Shown: piece by piece, positions 11,202 through 20,293 of the stretch | Layout: the number at the start of each line of letters is the position of its first letter | How positions within the stretch are numbered: the stretch's first letter is position 1 | Origin: Nitrosomonas sp. | GTDB taxonomy: Bacteria > Pseudomonadota > Gammaproteobacteria > Burkholderiales > Nitrosomonadaceae | Length of the DNA stretch: 64,000 nucleotides | Direction: 5' to 3' | NCBI GenBank assembly: GCA_021604405.1 | Contig: BQJA01000001.1 | Location: 1-64,000 of the forward strand | Made by a program: the position numbers and the translations under genes | The notes under the pieces: model-generated | The model's input: only the letters and a program-made list of their open reading frames with translations | The model's database searches: none | Told to the model about the DNA's origin: nothing

Positions 11202-12263
11202 ATGGGAGGCAGAACGATCAAACAATTAATAGCACCAAGAGAAGTTGTGACTTCACGGTATTTCGCGCTTGTTTATCGTTTGTTGCTGATTATTTTTTTT
11301 CTTGTTGTTGTCGGCTGTGGATCAACCCAGCGTTCCGCACCAGTTGTTGACCGTACGCTAAGCGATCCTCAAATGCCGCAGGAAAGCGTCGATAGTACGG
11401 CTGGCGCAGCGACGCAGTATTATGTTGTGCAGCGTGGCGATACACTTTACAGCATAGCGCTCGATCATGGTATTAATCTTAGAGAGCTGGCGGAATGGAA
11501 TAATATTACTGATCCGGGCGCAATAAAACTAGGGCAGCAGATCAGCTTGTCAGTACCTTCCAGGCAAGCGCAATCCATGCCGATTACGGTGCCGCCCCAT
11601 GGCTTTCCCGCTGAAGAGACAACGGGAACGGAAGCGCCTCATTGGATGAGTGAAGTGAAGGAAATACCGCCTCGAGTAGTGTCTGAACCCAAGGGGGCTG
11701 TATTACCGTATTCAGATCAGGCGCTCGTTCAATTACAAGGGTTGGCTCATCCTGCTTTGATGGCGCCCCCTTCATCTTCTTTAAGAAGTCACGAGGTGGT
11801 CGCCGCAACTGCAACCGGTCAAACTACTCGAATTGAGAATGCGCCAGAGCCACCGCAAAGAAGCACCAGCGTGTCGATTTCAAATAATTCTAATATTGAC
11901 TGGATCTGGCCGACCGAAGGTGAATTGTTGGAAGGCTTTTCGGACAAATCCAAAGGGGTGCGGATATCCGGCGTCGTCGGCCAGCCTGTGTTGGCATCCG
12001 CCGCGGGACAGGTGGTATATAGCGGCAGTGGATTACGCGGCTATGGTAAGCTTCTTATTATTAAACATAATAATACGTATCTCAGCGCCTATGCGCATAA
12101 TAGCAGGATCCTGGTACAGGAAGGTGAGACCGTTGCCAAAGGGCAGAAAATCGCGGAAATGGGCAATAGCGATACCGACTCTGTTAAGCTGCACTTTGAG
12201 ATACGCAAAAATGGCAAGCCTGTGGATCCACTCAAATTTCTACCTGGTGGAGGGGCCGGGTAG
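11202..12263 (+). CDS. nlpD: NlpD-type murein hydrolase activator (lipoprotein)
   Basis: A 353-residue envelope protein. A signal segment ends in the lipobox VVVGC (Cys39), a LysM peptidoglycan-binding domain lies at about 72-118 (YYVVQRGDTLYSIA), a Pro/Ser-rich linker follows, and a LytM/M23 domain fills about 235-350. The LytM domain lacks the usual zinc ligands: the HxGxDxA site reads SKGVRISG and the HxH site reads VKLHFE. NlpD proteins with such degenerate domains activate the amidase AmiC instead of cutting peptidoglycan. A G-rich ribosome site at 11190-11196 supports the ATG. Confidence 0.93.
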   Translation: MGGRTIKQLIAPREVVTSRYFALVYRLLLIIFFLVVVGCGSTQRSAPVVDRTLSDPQMPQESVDSTAGAATQYYVVQRGDTLYSIALDHGINLRELAEWNNITDPGAIKLGQQISLSVPSRQAQSMPITVPPHGFPAEETTGTEAPHWMSEVKEIPPRVVSEPKGAVLPYSDQALVQLQGLAHPALMAPPSSSLRSHEVVAATATGQTTRIENAPEPPQRSTSVSISNNSNIDWIWPTEGELLEGFSDKSKGVRISGVVGQPVLASAAGQVVYSGSGLRGYGKLLIIKHNNTYLSAYAHNSRILVQEGETVAKGQKIAEMGNSDTDSVKLHFEIRKNGKPVDPLKFLPGGGAG

Positions 12264-12281
12264 CATATATCCAGGTACAAA

Positions 12282-12626
12282 TTAATGCGCTGATTCACGC
12301 ATATGGCTGATGGCCTCTTTAGTATGTTTGGTGGCAGCGTTGGCATGATCTGCTTTGGCATGTATGATCGCATCTTCTAAATGTTTGATCGCTTCTGTCA
12401 TATGTTTGTGTGCCTCGGCATGCTCTCCTTCTGCAGCTTTGGCATGTGTCAGGCTTTCTTTTGCGTGTTTAAGCAGTTCCTTTGCATGACCGTTATCGCC
12501 ATGCGCAACGGCTTCTCCCGCGTGCACCATGGCTTCAGATGTATGTCCCGCATCCCCTGCGAGTGCCTGGCTATTGAGAAAAAACGTTACACAACCCATT
12601 GTAAGTATCGTTGAGACTGTTTTCAT
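12282..12626 (-). CDS. SmbP-like small periplasmic metal-binding protein, copy 2
   Basis: A 114-residue protein with a signal peptide cleaved near ALAGDAGHT. The mature part is built of helical 7-residue-type repeats rich in His, Ala and Glu (AVAHGDNGHAKELLKHAKESL and similar). That is the pattern of SmbP of Nitrosomonas europaea, a periplasmic protein binding several copper or other divalent ions. It lies 117 bases downstream of a near-identical copy. Its ribosome binding site is poor compared with that of copy 1, so expression may differ. The gene ends only 18 bases from the convergent nlpD. Confidence 0.85.
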   Translation of the reverse strand: MKTVSTILTMGCVTFFLNSQALAGDAGHTSEAMVHAGEAVAHGDNGHAKELLKHAKESLTHAKAAEGEHAEAHKHMTEAIKHLEDAIIHAKADHANAATKHTKEAISHMRESAH

Positions 12627-12667
12627 GGTATTTAATCTTTTTGTATACGCGCTGATTGGAAAGAGGA

Positions 12668-12732
12668 AGAGGCGCTTGCAGAATAGGTCGCTGATAAATA
12701 CTTATCAGATCAGTCACTCTGTAGGCACCTCT
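12668..12732 (-). promoter_or_regulatory. Long imperfect stem-loop between the two smbP genes
   Basis: A 14-base left arm (12668-12681) pairs with 12719-12732 with one mismatch and two G-T pairs. Inside the loop, CTGATAA (12691-12697) pairs with TTATCAG (12702-12708). No T-run follows on the minus strand. It may be an mRNA-stabilising or partly terminating element that lowers copy 2 relative to copy 1. Confidence 0.55.
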
Positions 12733-12743
12733 ACGTTTTAGAA

Positions 12744-13088
12744 TTAATGCCCTGATTCTCTCATGTGTTCTATCGCCTCTCTCATATGCTTAGAGCCTTC
12801 ATCGGCATGACCCATTTCGGCATGCTTGATCGCCTCTTCTAAATGTTTGACCGCTTCTGTCATATGTTTGTGCGCTTCAGCGTGCTCTCCTTCTGCTTCT
12901 TTGGCGTGTGCCAGGCTTTCTTTGGCGTGTTTAAGCAGTTCCTTTGCATGGCCGTCATCGCCATGCGCAACGGCTTCTCCCGCGTGTTCCATAGCTTCAG
13001 ATGTATGTGCTGCATCGCCTGCCAGTACTTGGCTGCTGAGGAAAAGCGCTAAAACACCAATTGCGAATGTTGTTGAGATTGGTTTCAT
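12744..13088 (-). CDS. SmbP-like small periplasmic metal-binding protein, copy 1
   Basis: A 114-residue paralogue of the protein at 12282-12626. It has a signal peptide ending near VLAGDAAHT and the same His/Ala/Glu heptad-like repeats (KHLEEAIKHAEMGHADEGSKHMREAIEHM). Long stretches of DNA are almost identical to copy 2, pointing to recent tandem duplication. A strong AAGGAG lies 5-10 bases before the ATG. The likely role is periplasmic binding of copper, which is in high demand in ammonia oxidisers. A binding specificity cannot be read from the sequence. Confidence 0.85.
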   Translation of the reverse strand: MKPISTTFAIGVLALFLSSQVLAGDAAHTSEAMEHAGEAVAHGDDGHAKELLKHAKESLAHAKEAEGEHAEAHKHMTEAVKHLEEAIKHAEMGHADEGSKHMREAIEHMRESGH

Positions 13089-13584
13089 AGGAATTACTCC
13101 TTATTTTGTGAGTTTATCGGTCATGTTCTTGTAATTATTATTTTAGATTTCTCAATCCATTCTATCTATCAGGACCGCAGCAGTTGATGTTTCGCGGCTG
13201 CGAACCATCTAGAATGTCATTTACTTATAGCACAGTTATAAACAAAAATATACAGCCGTTAATAAAAATTTAATGAAGTGCAAGCTTTGTCGCCGTCCGA
13301 AGAAAATGCAGCAATGCGGATAAAAAATCCAACAAAAGAATAAGTTAAATATTATATTAAGTTTTGTTAAGTTAAAGTTAAGTTAAGTTAAATGATGAAT
13401 AATGGTAGAATTTAACGCTTTAATAAATAGAAGCTGAAGAAATAATCCGGCTAATATGTTGCTTCAATGCGAACGGTGTTATGTTTCAAAACAAATAGAC
13501 AGGCAACTTAATTACCTGCATGTATTTTCGGAATATTAACAAACTCTCTGTGGTTTTTGGTTTTATATATAAAAAATACTGGCA
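13089..13584. other. AT-rich divergent intergenic region
   Basis: No gene is evident in these 500 bases. It must hold the outward promoters for smbP and for the hydrolase at 13585. The most visible structure is a run of GTTAA pentamers (see 13344-13391). Confidence 0.45.
13344..13391. repeat. GTTAA short direct repeats
   Basis: GTTAA occurs at 13344, 13366, 13371, 13377, 13382 and 13387, the last five almost in tandem. This could be a low-complexity AT-rich promoter tract or a cluster of protein-binding half-sites upstream of the biosynthetic cluster. Confidence 0.6.
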
Positions 13585-14382
13585 ATGACTCCTTTTTACT
13601 TTGGTGATTCAAAAAAACAACTATACGGTGTATATCATCCATCAACCGCTCATTCGCAGAATACCGAGGCGGTATTAATTTGCTATCCATTATGGAGAGA
13701 ATATTTCCGAACCCATCGAGCAATTACCCAGCTGGCCAATAAACTTGCTGATTCTGGTTTTCCAGTACTTAGGTTCGATTATTCTGCGACCGGTGACTCG
13801 GCTGGAAATACAGAAGAATGCAGTTTAGAACAGTGGCTTCAGGATATACAAACAGCGATATCCGAACTAAAAGATTTATCTGCCGCCAGCAAGGTTTCGA
13901 TTGTTGGGTTGCGTTTCGGCGCCGCGCTGGCTGCGCTGATCTCCCAAAGAACGCAAATCAATAAGCTTGTTTTATGGGATCCGGTTGTAAATGGAAAATC
14001 GTATATTCAAAATATGAAAGACATGCATAATGCGTATGTTAAGCAGCATTTGCAAGAAGTAAGACAACCGGTTCATAAACTTTTGTTAAAAGATAATGAA
14101 TACTTTGGGTTTAAATTGCCACCTAGCATTTTGTCATCCATATCAGAGGTGGCGCTTCTTAAAACCAAGGTTAAAGCGAATTATGCATATCTTTGCGTGA
14201 CGGAAGAAAAACCTGAGTTTCGAGAATTACGCGCTTACTTAAATGAACAGAAAATCAAAGGCGCTTATAATTTTGTTGAAAGCAGTGTGGCATGGGATAG
14301 TGTTGAAGCCTTAGAGGTGGTTCACATCCCGCCAGCGATTGTTCAAGGTATTGTAGATTTTTTCAAAAATGGGGTTAATTAA
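13585..14382 (+). CDS. Alpha/beta-hydrolase-fold protein lacking the nucleophile (exosortase-hydrolase-2-like)
   Basis: A 265-residue protein with the alpha/beta hydrolase start (VLICYPLWREYFRTHRAITQLANKLAD, then VLRFDYSATGDSAG). The nucleophile elbow reads GLRFGA, with Arg where Ser, Cys or Asp normally sits. The layout resembles the hydrolase pair found beside exosortase/PEP-CTERM polysaccharide loci, but no exosortase gene is present here. Its stop overlaps the next start by one base (TAATG), so the two are co-translated. A role in release or tailoring of the product of the NRPS hybrid at 15328 is inferred only from position. Confidence 0.75.
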   Translation: MTPFYFGDSKKQLYGVYHPSTAHSQNTEAVLICYPLWREYFRTHRAITQLANKLADSGFPVLRFDYSATGDSAGNTEECSLEQWLQDIQTAISELKDLSAASKVSIVGLRFGAALAALISQRTQINKLVLWDPVVNGKSYIQNMKDMHNAYVKQHLQEVRQPVHKLLLKDNEYFGFKLPPSILSSISEVALLKTKVKANYAYLCVTEEKPEFRELRAYLNEQKIKGAYNFVESSVAWDSVEALEVVHIPPAIVQGIVDFFKNGVN

Positions 14383-15236
14383 TGGAAAAAGCTTTTTCAT
14401 TCGGCCAGTACAACTCAATGGCCGGCATTCTAACTGAGCCAGGCACGCCGGGACAAAATAAGCAACCAATTGTCATTATTCTGAACGCAGGGTTGGTTCA
14501 TCATGCCGGGCCGCACAGGATGACCGTTGAGCTGGCCCGCACCATTGCTTCCCAGGGTTACATGACATTCAGATTTGATCTTTCCGCCATAGGGGATAGT
14601 GCAGCTCGCAAATCCCGGCTAAGTTATGAAGAGCGTGCCGTTGACGAAACCAAGGAGGCAATGAATTTCCTGTCATCATTATATGGTGTTAATAAGTTCA
14701 TCATCATTGGCTTATGCACTGGCGCTGATAACGCACACAGGGTGGCGGTCGCTGACAAGCGCGTGATTGGTTGCGTATTTTTAGATGGCTATGCTTATCC
14801 GACTTTTCGTTTCTATTTATACAGAATTCTGCCTAAGGCGCATAAATTGACTCAGAAAATAGTCAATCCAAAAAAATGGATACATTTGGCGAGAAAAATA
14901 ACCAAAAGAATAACTGCGCGGGACAATGCCGATACAAGTGAATATATGGAGAATGTTTATTGGAAACTTCCGCACAAGGAACAGGCGGCTAAAGAATACG
15001 CCGAATTGATTAGCCGAAGTGTTTGTTTATATTTTATTTTTACCGAAGAGCAGATTTTATCATTCAACTATACAAACCAGATACGCGATAGTTTTAAAAA
15101 CCTGAGTTTTGGTAATCTGCTTAGTGTTGACTTATTTGCGCTGTCTGATCATACCTATACATTTATGTCGCAGCAAAAACTATTATTCTCTGGCATCAAA
15201 AATTGGCTTGGCGCCAACTTTCCCAATAAAGCATAA
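14382..15236 (+). CDS. Alpha/beta-hydrolase-fold protein with a Cys nucleophile elbow (exosortase-hydrolase-1-like)
   Basis: A 284-residue protein. After IVIILNAGLVHHAGPHRM comes FRFDLSAIGDSAARKS, then the elbow GLCTGADNAHR with Cys in the nucleophile position. The Asp and His of a triad could be in the C-terminal third (LFALSDHTY has a plausible His near 265). A basic middle section (TQKIVNPKKWIHLARKITKR) could contact a membrane or carrier. It is translationally coupled to the preceding partner and lies 91 bases upstream of the NRPS hybrid. It could be an acyl- or peptidyl-transferring esterase; this is not established. Confidence 0.75.
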   Translation: MEKAFSFGQYNSMAGILTEPGTPGQNKQPIVIILNAGLVHHAGPHRMTVELARTIASQGYMTFRFDLSAIGDSAARKSRLSYEERAVDETKEAMNFLSSLYGVNKFIIIGLCTGADNAHRVAVADKRVIGCVFLDGYAYPTFRFYLYRILPKAHKLTQKIVNPKKWIHLARKITKRITARDNADTSEYMENVYWKLPHKEQAAKEYAELISRSVCLYFIFTEEQILSFNYTNQIRDSFKNLSFGNLLSVDLFALSDHTYTFMSQQKLLFSGIKNWLGANFPNKA

Positions 15237-15327
15237 TTTTTATGCGCTTATTTTAAATGATATGCAACAACCATAGCGATATACTGGAATTCGAATAGAA
15301 TCAAGGCATTTTTCAAGGGAAGCTGTC

Positions 15328-18300
15328 ATGTTACCAAACGATAAATCTGAAAGCTGTGTTCTGATTGGTCAACAATCACTGTTAATACAGTGCGCGCAAA
15401 AACTGCACGAGAAAAAATTTTCCATTGCGGCTGTTGTGAGCGACGATGCGGAAGTTATCAAGTGGTGTGAAAATAACCAGGTTACAAGTATCGCCTATGA
15501 TAATCATTATCATGAAGCGCTAAAATCAAAACAATTTGATTACTTATTTAGTATTGTCAATCTGAAGCTGCTTTCAGTCGAGGTGTTACGGTTACCGAAA
15601 AAACTGGCAATCAATTTTCATGATGGGCCCTTGCCCCGCTATGCGGGCATTAACACGCCGGTATGGGCGCTTATTAACCAGGAAAAAGAATATGGCGTGA
15701 CCTGGCATATCATGACTGAAGGGGCAGATGAAGGGGATATCCTGAAGCAAGCGATATTTTCCATCGCCCCTGATGAAACATCCTTTACACTGAATATGAA
15801 ATGTCTGGAATATGGGCTAAGTTGTTTCACAGAACTTCTTGATGATTTACAGACTGACAATCTTGTAACAACGCCGCAAACGGTAGACAAGAGCACCTAT
15901 TGCCCCCCGTGTAAGAAACCCGCCGCCGCTTGTTCAATTTCATTTCAGCAGCCTGCTGAGCAGATCAACGCACTAACAAGGGCGCTTGATTTTGGCCCGT
16001 ACACCAATCCGGTCGGCTGCGCGAAAATTTTTCTAAAGAACGATTACCTGCTGATTCGCGATTCGGAACTTTTGGCGACAGAGTCGGCCGATGCACCCGG
16101 TACGCTTGTCGAAATTGATACAGAAAGTATGGTTGTCAGTACATCTACTTGCGACATCCGAATTAGTCGATTTTACAATCAGCATGGTAAAACGGTATCG
16201 CCAGTGGACTACTTGCAAACAGGTGATACGCTGCCCCAACTCGCCCAATCCGTGATTGATGAGATCAATGCTATAGAACCAGCTGTCTGCAAACAGGAAA
16301 ATTATTGGAGCACTGCCCTTAAACAGCAACACACACTTGAAATACCTTATGGCAGAATAACATCAGTGACTGACAGCTCGCTGTCCACCCAAACACGCAC
16401 GATCAATCTGCCTGCTTTTATTGGAAGCCGTTCTGCAGACAGAGCAAATTATACCTATGCTGCATTGCTAATTTATCTATACCGCCTTTGCGGACAACCA
16501 AGCTTTGATGTTACTTTCGAAATCAGCGATACATCAGACCCGTCGGACCGACACAGGGATCTGTATGAAAATCGTTTGCCATTTCATGTGAGTTTTGAAG
16601 AAAATGAGACATTTGACAGTTTCTTGAGGAAATATCAAGACAGAAAATCTTCAGTATCTCAACGATTATTTTTCACAAAAGATCTTTTTTTACGCGAGCC
16701 ACTCCTGAACGACGTTGCTCACTATACGGACAACCGACCTTTTCCTGTGATATTCCGGGATAGCAGTAGCCCGTATGATTCTTCAAGCGCGAATTGTTCA
16801 TCTTTACACACATCGCTTTACATTTATCTAGACAAAGAAGTGACCACCATTTCATGGCAATACGATGAACGTGTATTTTCTGCTGATGATATCGATGCAA
16901 TGCAAGAACAATTCTTGACGGTACTGGCTGACACAAAAACGGGTTCGGTCCCGGTGTCGAAAATAGCTATACTTTCTGAAAAAGAGATTCAATCAACCTT
17001 CATTAACTGGAATAAAACCGCTAAAGATTATGATGCCGGTGAATGTATCCATCAAGCTTTTGAAAAACAGGTAGTAAAAACACCGGATCGAATTGCTGCA
17101 GCCTGCAATGGCAAGGAATATACCTTTCGCGAACTGAATGAACACGCCAATCAGTTTGCTTGTCACCTGATTGAAAAAGGTGTCAAGCCGGAGACATTTG
17201 TCGGTGTTAGCATGGGGCGATCCCTACAATTGCCGGTCGCGCTATTAGGTGTTTTGAAGGCGGGTGGAACCTATGTGCCACTTGATCCCACCTATCCGCG
17301 AGAACGCACTCAGTTCATGCTGGAAGATGCCCACTTGAAGTTTGTAGTGACGGATACAGATCAACCGCTTGGCATTGACGACACGTGCGCCATTAACATC
17401 CTAAGCGATCAGAAAGAAATCAGCCTTCTGCGCACCGGTAACCTTGACATCAAGGTGACGGCTGATAATTCTGCTTATGTAATCTACACGTCCGGTTCAA
17501 CGGGGCACCCCAAAGGGGTTGTGGTAGAACATAGAAATGTGACTAATTTTTTTGCCGGAATGGATGATTGCATCGCATATGACAGTCCCGGAACCTGGCT
17601 TGCTGTCACCAGTATTTCCTTCGATATTTCGGTGCTCGAATTATTTTGGACCCTTACACGCGGATTTACTGTTGTTATTTATGTTAATGAAGACAGTGCA
17701 TCTGCCAATATATCCGCCAGGACGAAACACCCGGAAATAAATATTGATTACAGTCTCTTTTACTGGAACCTGGCGAGTGAAGAAGATACACATGAAGAAA
17801 AATACAAGTTATTAATGGAAAGTGCTAAATTTGGTGATGCGCATGGTTTTTCTGCTGTTTGGACGCCAGAACGTCATTTTCACGACTTTGGTGGTCTCTT
17901 TCCTAATCCTTCCGTAATGGGTGCTGCGTTGGCCAGCGTAACAAAGAATGTACACATAAGGGCAGGCAGTTGCGTTCTTCCGCTGCATCATCCTGTCCGG
18001 GTTGCTGAGGAATGGTCTGTTGTGGACAATCTGTCCAATGGCAGAGTTGGTGTTGCATTTGCTTCCGGATGGCAGCCAAATGATTTTGTTATCAAACCAG
18101 AAAATTTTGCTAATGCTAAGTCAATTTTATTTGAATCCATGGAACAAGTGAAAAGGCTTTGGCGTGGTGAGGCTGTTACTTTCCAGGGTCCCAAAGGCGA
18201 TGTTGAAGTCAAAACATTGCCTCGTCCTGTTCAAAAAGATCTACCAATGTGGATAACGGTTGCCGGTAACCCGGAAACTTTTAAAATGGCTGCCGAGAAG

Positions 18301-19998
18301 GGTGCTGGCATTTTGACGCATCTGCTGGGCCAGTCCGTCGAGCAGGTCGCCGAGAAGGTTGAACTATATCGTAAAACATGGGAGGAATGTGGACACGAAG
18401 GCAGGGGATGTATCACATTAATGTTGCATACGCTTGTTGGTGACAATTCTGAGCACGTCAAGAACATGGCGCGCGGTCCGATGAAAAATTACTTGAAGAG
18501 CGCAATTTTCCTGGTCAAACAAGCTGCCTGGAATTTTCCCACATTTAAAGAGTTATCCGCCAGTACCGGCCAAACAATCGATGAGTACTTTGAAACCATA
18601 ACCGATGAAGATCTTGATACGTTATTGGAATTTGCATTCGAACGTTACTATGAAACCAGCGGCCTGTTCGGAACACCTGAAGATTGCCTGCCAATGGTTG
18701 ATAAATTAAAGTTAATTGGCGTTGATGAAATTGCCTGTCTCATTGATTATGGAATTCCAACTGCTACGGTCCTGAATAGTCTGCCATATCTTAACGAGCT
18801 GCGCATTCAATCCAATAATGAGGTGGGATATTCAGAAGAACGAAGTTATGCTATCAATGAACTGATGAGAAAATATAATGTAACACATTTTCAATGTACG
18901 CCTTCAATGGCCAGAATGCTTCTGGATGATCCTGAGACCGCAGGCATTTTTAAACAATTAAAGACCATGCTTGTTGGCGGTGAAGCGCTGACCGAACAAC
19001 TCGTTTCGGTATTATCCGAAAAAATGGCTGGCAATTTAATAAATGTTTATGGCCCGACTGAAACAACAATATGGTCAGCTTTTTATCATGTAGCAAATCC
19101 GGAACGCGTTATTCCAATTGGCAAACCAATTGCAAACACACAAATATTTATACTTGACGATAAATTGCAGCCAGTTCCTGCTGGCGTTAAGGGAGAAATA
19201 TGCATTGCTGGCGACGGCGTGGTTCGCGGTTATTTAAATCGCCCTGAAATGACTGCATCCAGATTCGTTAATATTGATTTGCCAGCAGCAGGGATAAAGA
19301 AAATCTACAGAACTGGGGATTACGGTGTGCTTAAGAATGGCGTTCTTGAATACCAGGGAAGGATGGATCACCAGGTAAAAATTCGAGGATTCAGAATTGA
19401 ACTTGGTGAAATAGAATCCGTGCTGAATAATCATGATAGCATTGAACAGTCCGCTGTTGTTCTTTATCAGGACCAGAAAAATGACCAAAGATTGGTTGCA
19501 TACTACAAACCGTCTGCAGGCATGTATATCACGGGTACAGACTTACGCAAGTATTTGCGGCATTCATTGCCTGAATATATGATTCCGCAGCAAGTTGTGG
19601 AAATAGCCGCTTTTCCGCTGACGCCGAATCGCAAGATTGATAGAAATGCACTGCCGGATCCATTCGCCGGTGATATGCAAGAACGCCATTTGACACCCCC
19701 AAGAACTGAAACAGAAGAGGCCCTGGCAGACATTTGGAAGGAATTGATTGGTGTCGAGGAAGTGGGTATTGAAGATAATTTTATTACGCTCGGTGGACAT
19801 TCGATTCTTGCCATGCAAGCGCTTATTCAAGCCAAAGACAGATTGGGTGTCAGGCTGGGTGCGGTAGAAATTTATCAAAATACATTAGAAGAAATTGCCC
19901 TGCATGCAGATCAGCTAATGGTTCATGACAAGATAAAAAAACCATCATCTTCAATCATGAGCAAAATATTCGGTAAAATACGGGCGCCGCTGAACTAA
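15328..19998 (+). CDS. Formyltransferase / NRPS / luciferase-like monooxygenase hybrid
   Basis: A 1556-residue single-module enzyme. Domains: a formyltransferase domain (1-190) with catalytic N96, H98 and D134 present; an Fmt C-terminal-like domain (about 200-310); a shortened condensation-like domain (about 330-550) without an HHxxxDG motif; an adenylation domain (about 575-800) with the A3 loop YTSGSTGHPKG; an inserted luciferase-like FMN monooxygenase (about 804-1160); the rest of the adenylation domain (1170-1450: VYGPTETT, YRTGDYG, NRKIDR); and a carrier domain with LGGHS (Ser1492). There is no thioesterase. It resembles the MupA/Atu3671-type monooxygenase insertion known in natural-product enzymes. 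It likely activates one amino acid and formylates or oxidises it; the product is unknown. AAGGGA before the ATG supports the start. Confidence 0.88.
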   Translation: MLPNDKSESCVLIGQQSLLIQCAQKLHEKKFSIAAVVSDDAEVIKWCENNQVTSIAYDNHYHEALKSKQFDYLFSIVNLKLLSVEVLRLPKKLAINFHDGPLPRYAGINTPVWALINQEKEYGVTWHIMTEGADEGDILKQAIFSIAPDETSFTLNMKCLEYGLSCFTELLDDLQTDNLVTTPQTVDKSTYCPPCKKPAAACSISFQQPAEQINALTRALDFGPYTNPVGCAKIFLKNDYLLIRDSELLATESADAPGTLVEIDTESMVVSTSTCDIRISRFYNQHGKTVSPVDYLQTGDTLPQLAQSVIDEINAIEPAVCKQENYWSTALKQQHTLEIPYGRITSVTDSSLSTQTRTINLPAFIGSRSADRANYTYAALLIYLYRLCGQPSFDVTFEISDTSDPSDRHRDLYENRLPFHVSFEENETFDSFLRKYQDRKSSVSQRLFFTKDLFLREPLLNDVAHYTDNRPFPVIFRDSSSPYDSSSANCSSLHTSLYIYLDKEVTTISWQYDERVFSADDIDAMQEQFLTVLADTKTGSVPVSKIAILSEKEIQSTFINWNKTAKDYDAGECIHQAFEKQVVKTPDRIAAACNGKEYTFRELNEHANQFACHLIEKGVKPETFVGVSMGRSLQLPVALLGVLKAGGTYVPLDPTYPRERTQFMLEDAHLKFVVTDTDQPLGIDDTCAINILSDQKEISLLRTGNLDIKVTADNSAYVIYTSGSTGHPKGVVVEHRNVTNFFAGMDDCIAYDSPGTWLAVTSISFDISVLELFWTLTRGFTVVIYVNEDSASANISARTKHPEINIDYSLFYWNLASEEDTHEEKYKLLMESAKFGDAHGFSAVWTPERHFHDFGGLFPNPSVMGAALASVTKNVHIRAGSCVLPLHHPVRVAEEWSVVDNLSNGRVGVAFASGWQPNDFVIKPENFANAKSILFESMEQVKRLWRGEAVTFQGPKGDVEVKTLPRPVQKDLPMWITVAGNPETFKMAAEKGAGILTHLLGQSVEQVAEKVELYRKTWEECGHEGRGCITLMLHTLVGDNSEHVKNMARGPMKNYLKSAIFLVKQAAWNFPTFKELSASTGQTIDEYFETITDEDLDTLLEFAFERYYETSGLFGTPEDCLPMVDKLKLIGVDEIACLIDYGIPTATVLNSLPYLNELRIQSNNEVGYSEERSYAINELMRKYNVTHFQCTPSMARMLLDDPETAGIFKQLKTMLVGGEALTEQLVSVLSEKMAGNLINVYGPTETTIWSAFYHVANPERVIPIGKPIANTQIFILDDKLQPVPAGVKGEICIAGDGVVRGYLNRPEMTASRFVNIDLPAAGIKKIYRTGDYGVLKNGVLEYQGRMDHQVKIRGFRIELGEIESVLNNHDSIEQSAVVLYQDQKNDQRLVAYYKPSAGMYITGTDLRKYLRHSLPEYMIPQQVVEIAAFPLTPNRKIDRNALPDPFAGDMQERHLTPPRTETEEALADIWKELIGVEEVGIEDNFITLGGHSILAMQALIQAKDRLGVRLGAVEIYQNTLEEIALHADQLMVHDKIKKPSSSIMSKIFGKIRAPLN

Positions 19999-20293
19999 GA
20001 CGATGCTGACGCTACTCGCCAAATAGCTATCATCTAGCCTGTTCGTGCCGGCTTGCTGATCCTATGGCTGTCTTTGATTCCAAGCCGCTGCATGTAAGCT
20101 GCTTCTCCGCCGAGAAATGGAAGGGTTATATTTATTGATTTCATCTGCGGAGAGCCGTGTTAAAAATACAGTGATTACGCCACTGGTATTGATGTTGCCT
20201 GAATTTGCGAGCCAAATATGTGTTTCTTTTTTGAGCTTATCTAACTACATGCTCAATGCATTTTCTGGTCATTATCCTACGACGTGAATGAAT
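19999..20293. other. Convergent intergenic region after the NRPS hybrid
   Basis: About 295 bases between convergent genes. I see no gene and no clear terminator hairpin with a T-run. Confidence 0.4.

Noticed and set aside
12282..13088. CRISPR-like or satellite repeats in the smbP region
   Set aside because: The repeated DNA is two homologous coding genes, not short identical repeats with spacers.
12381..13134. Several plus-strand open frames across the smbP genes (Cys- and Ser-rich translations)
   Set aside because: They are antisense shadows of the His/Ala-rich repeat genes; the minus-strand products have signal peptides and the known SmbP pattern.
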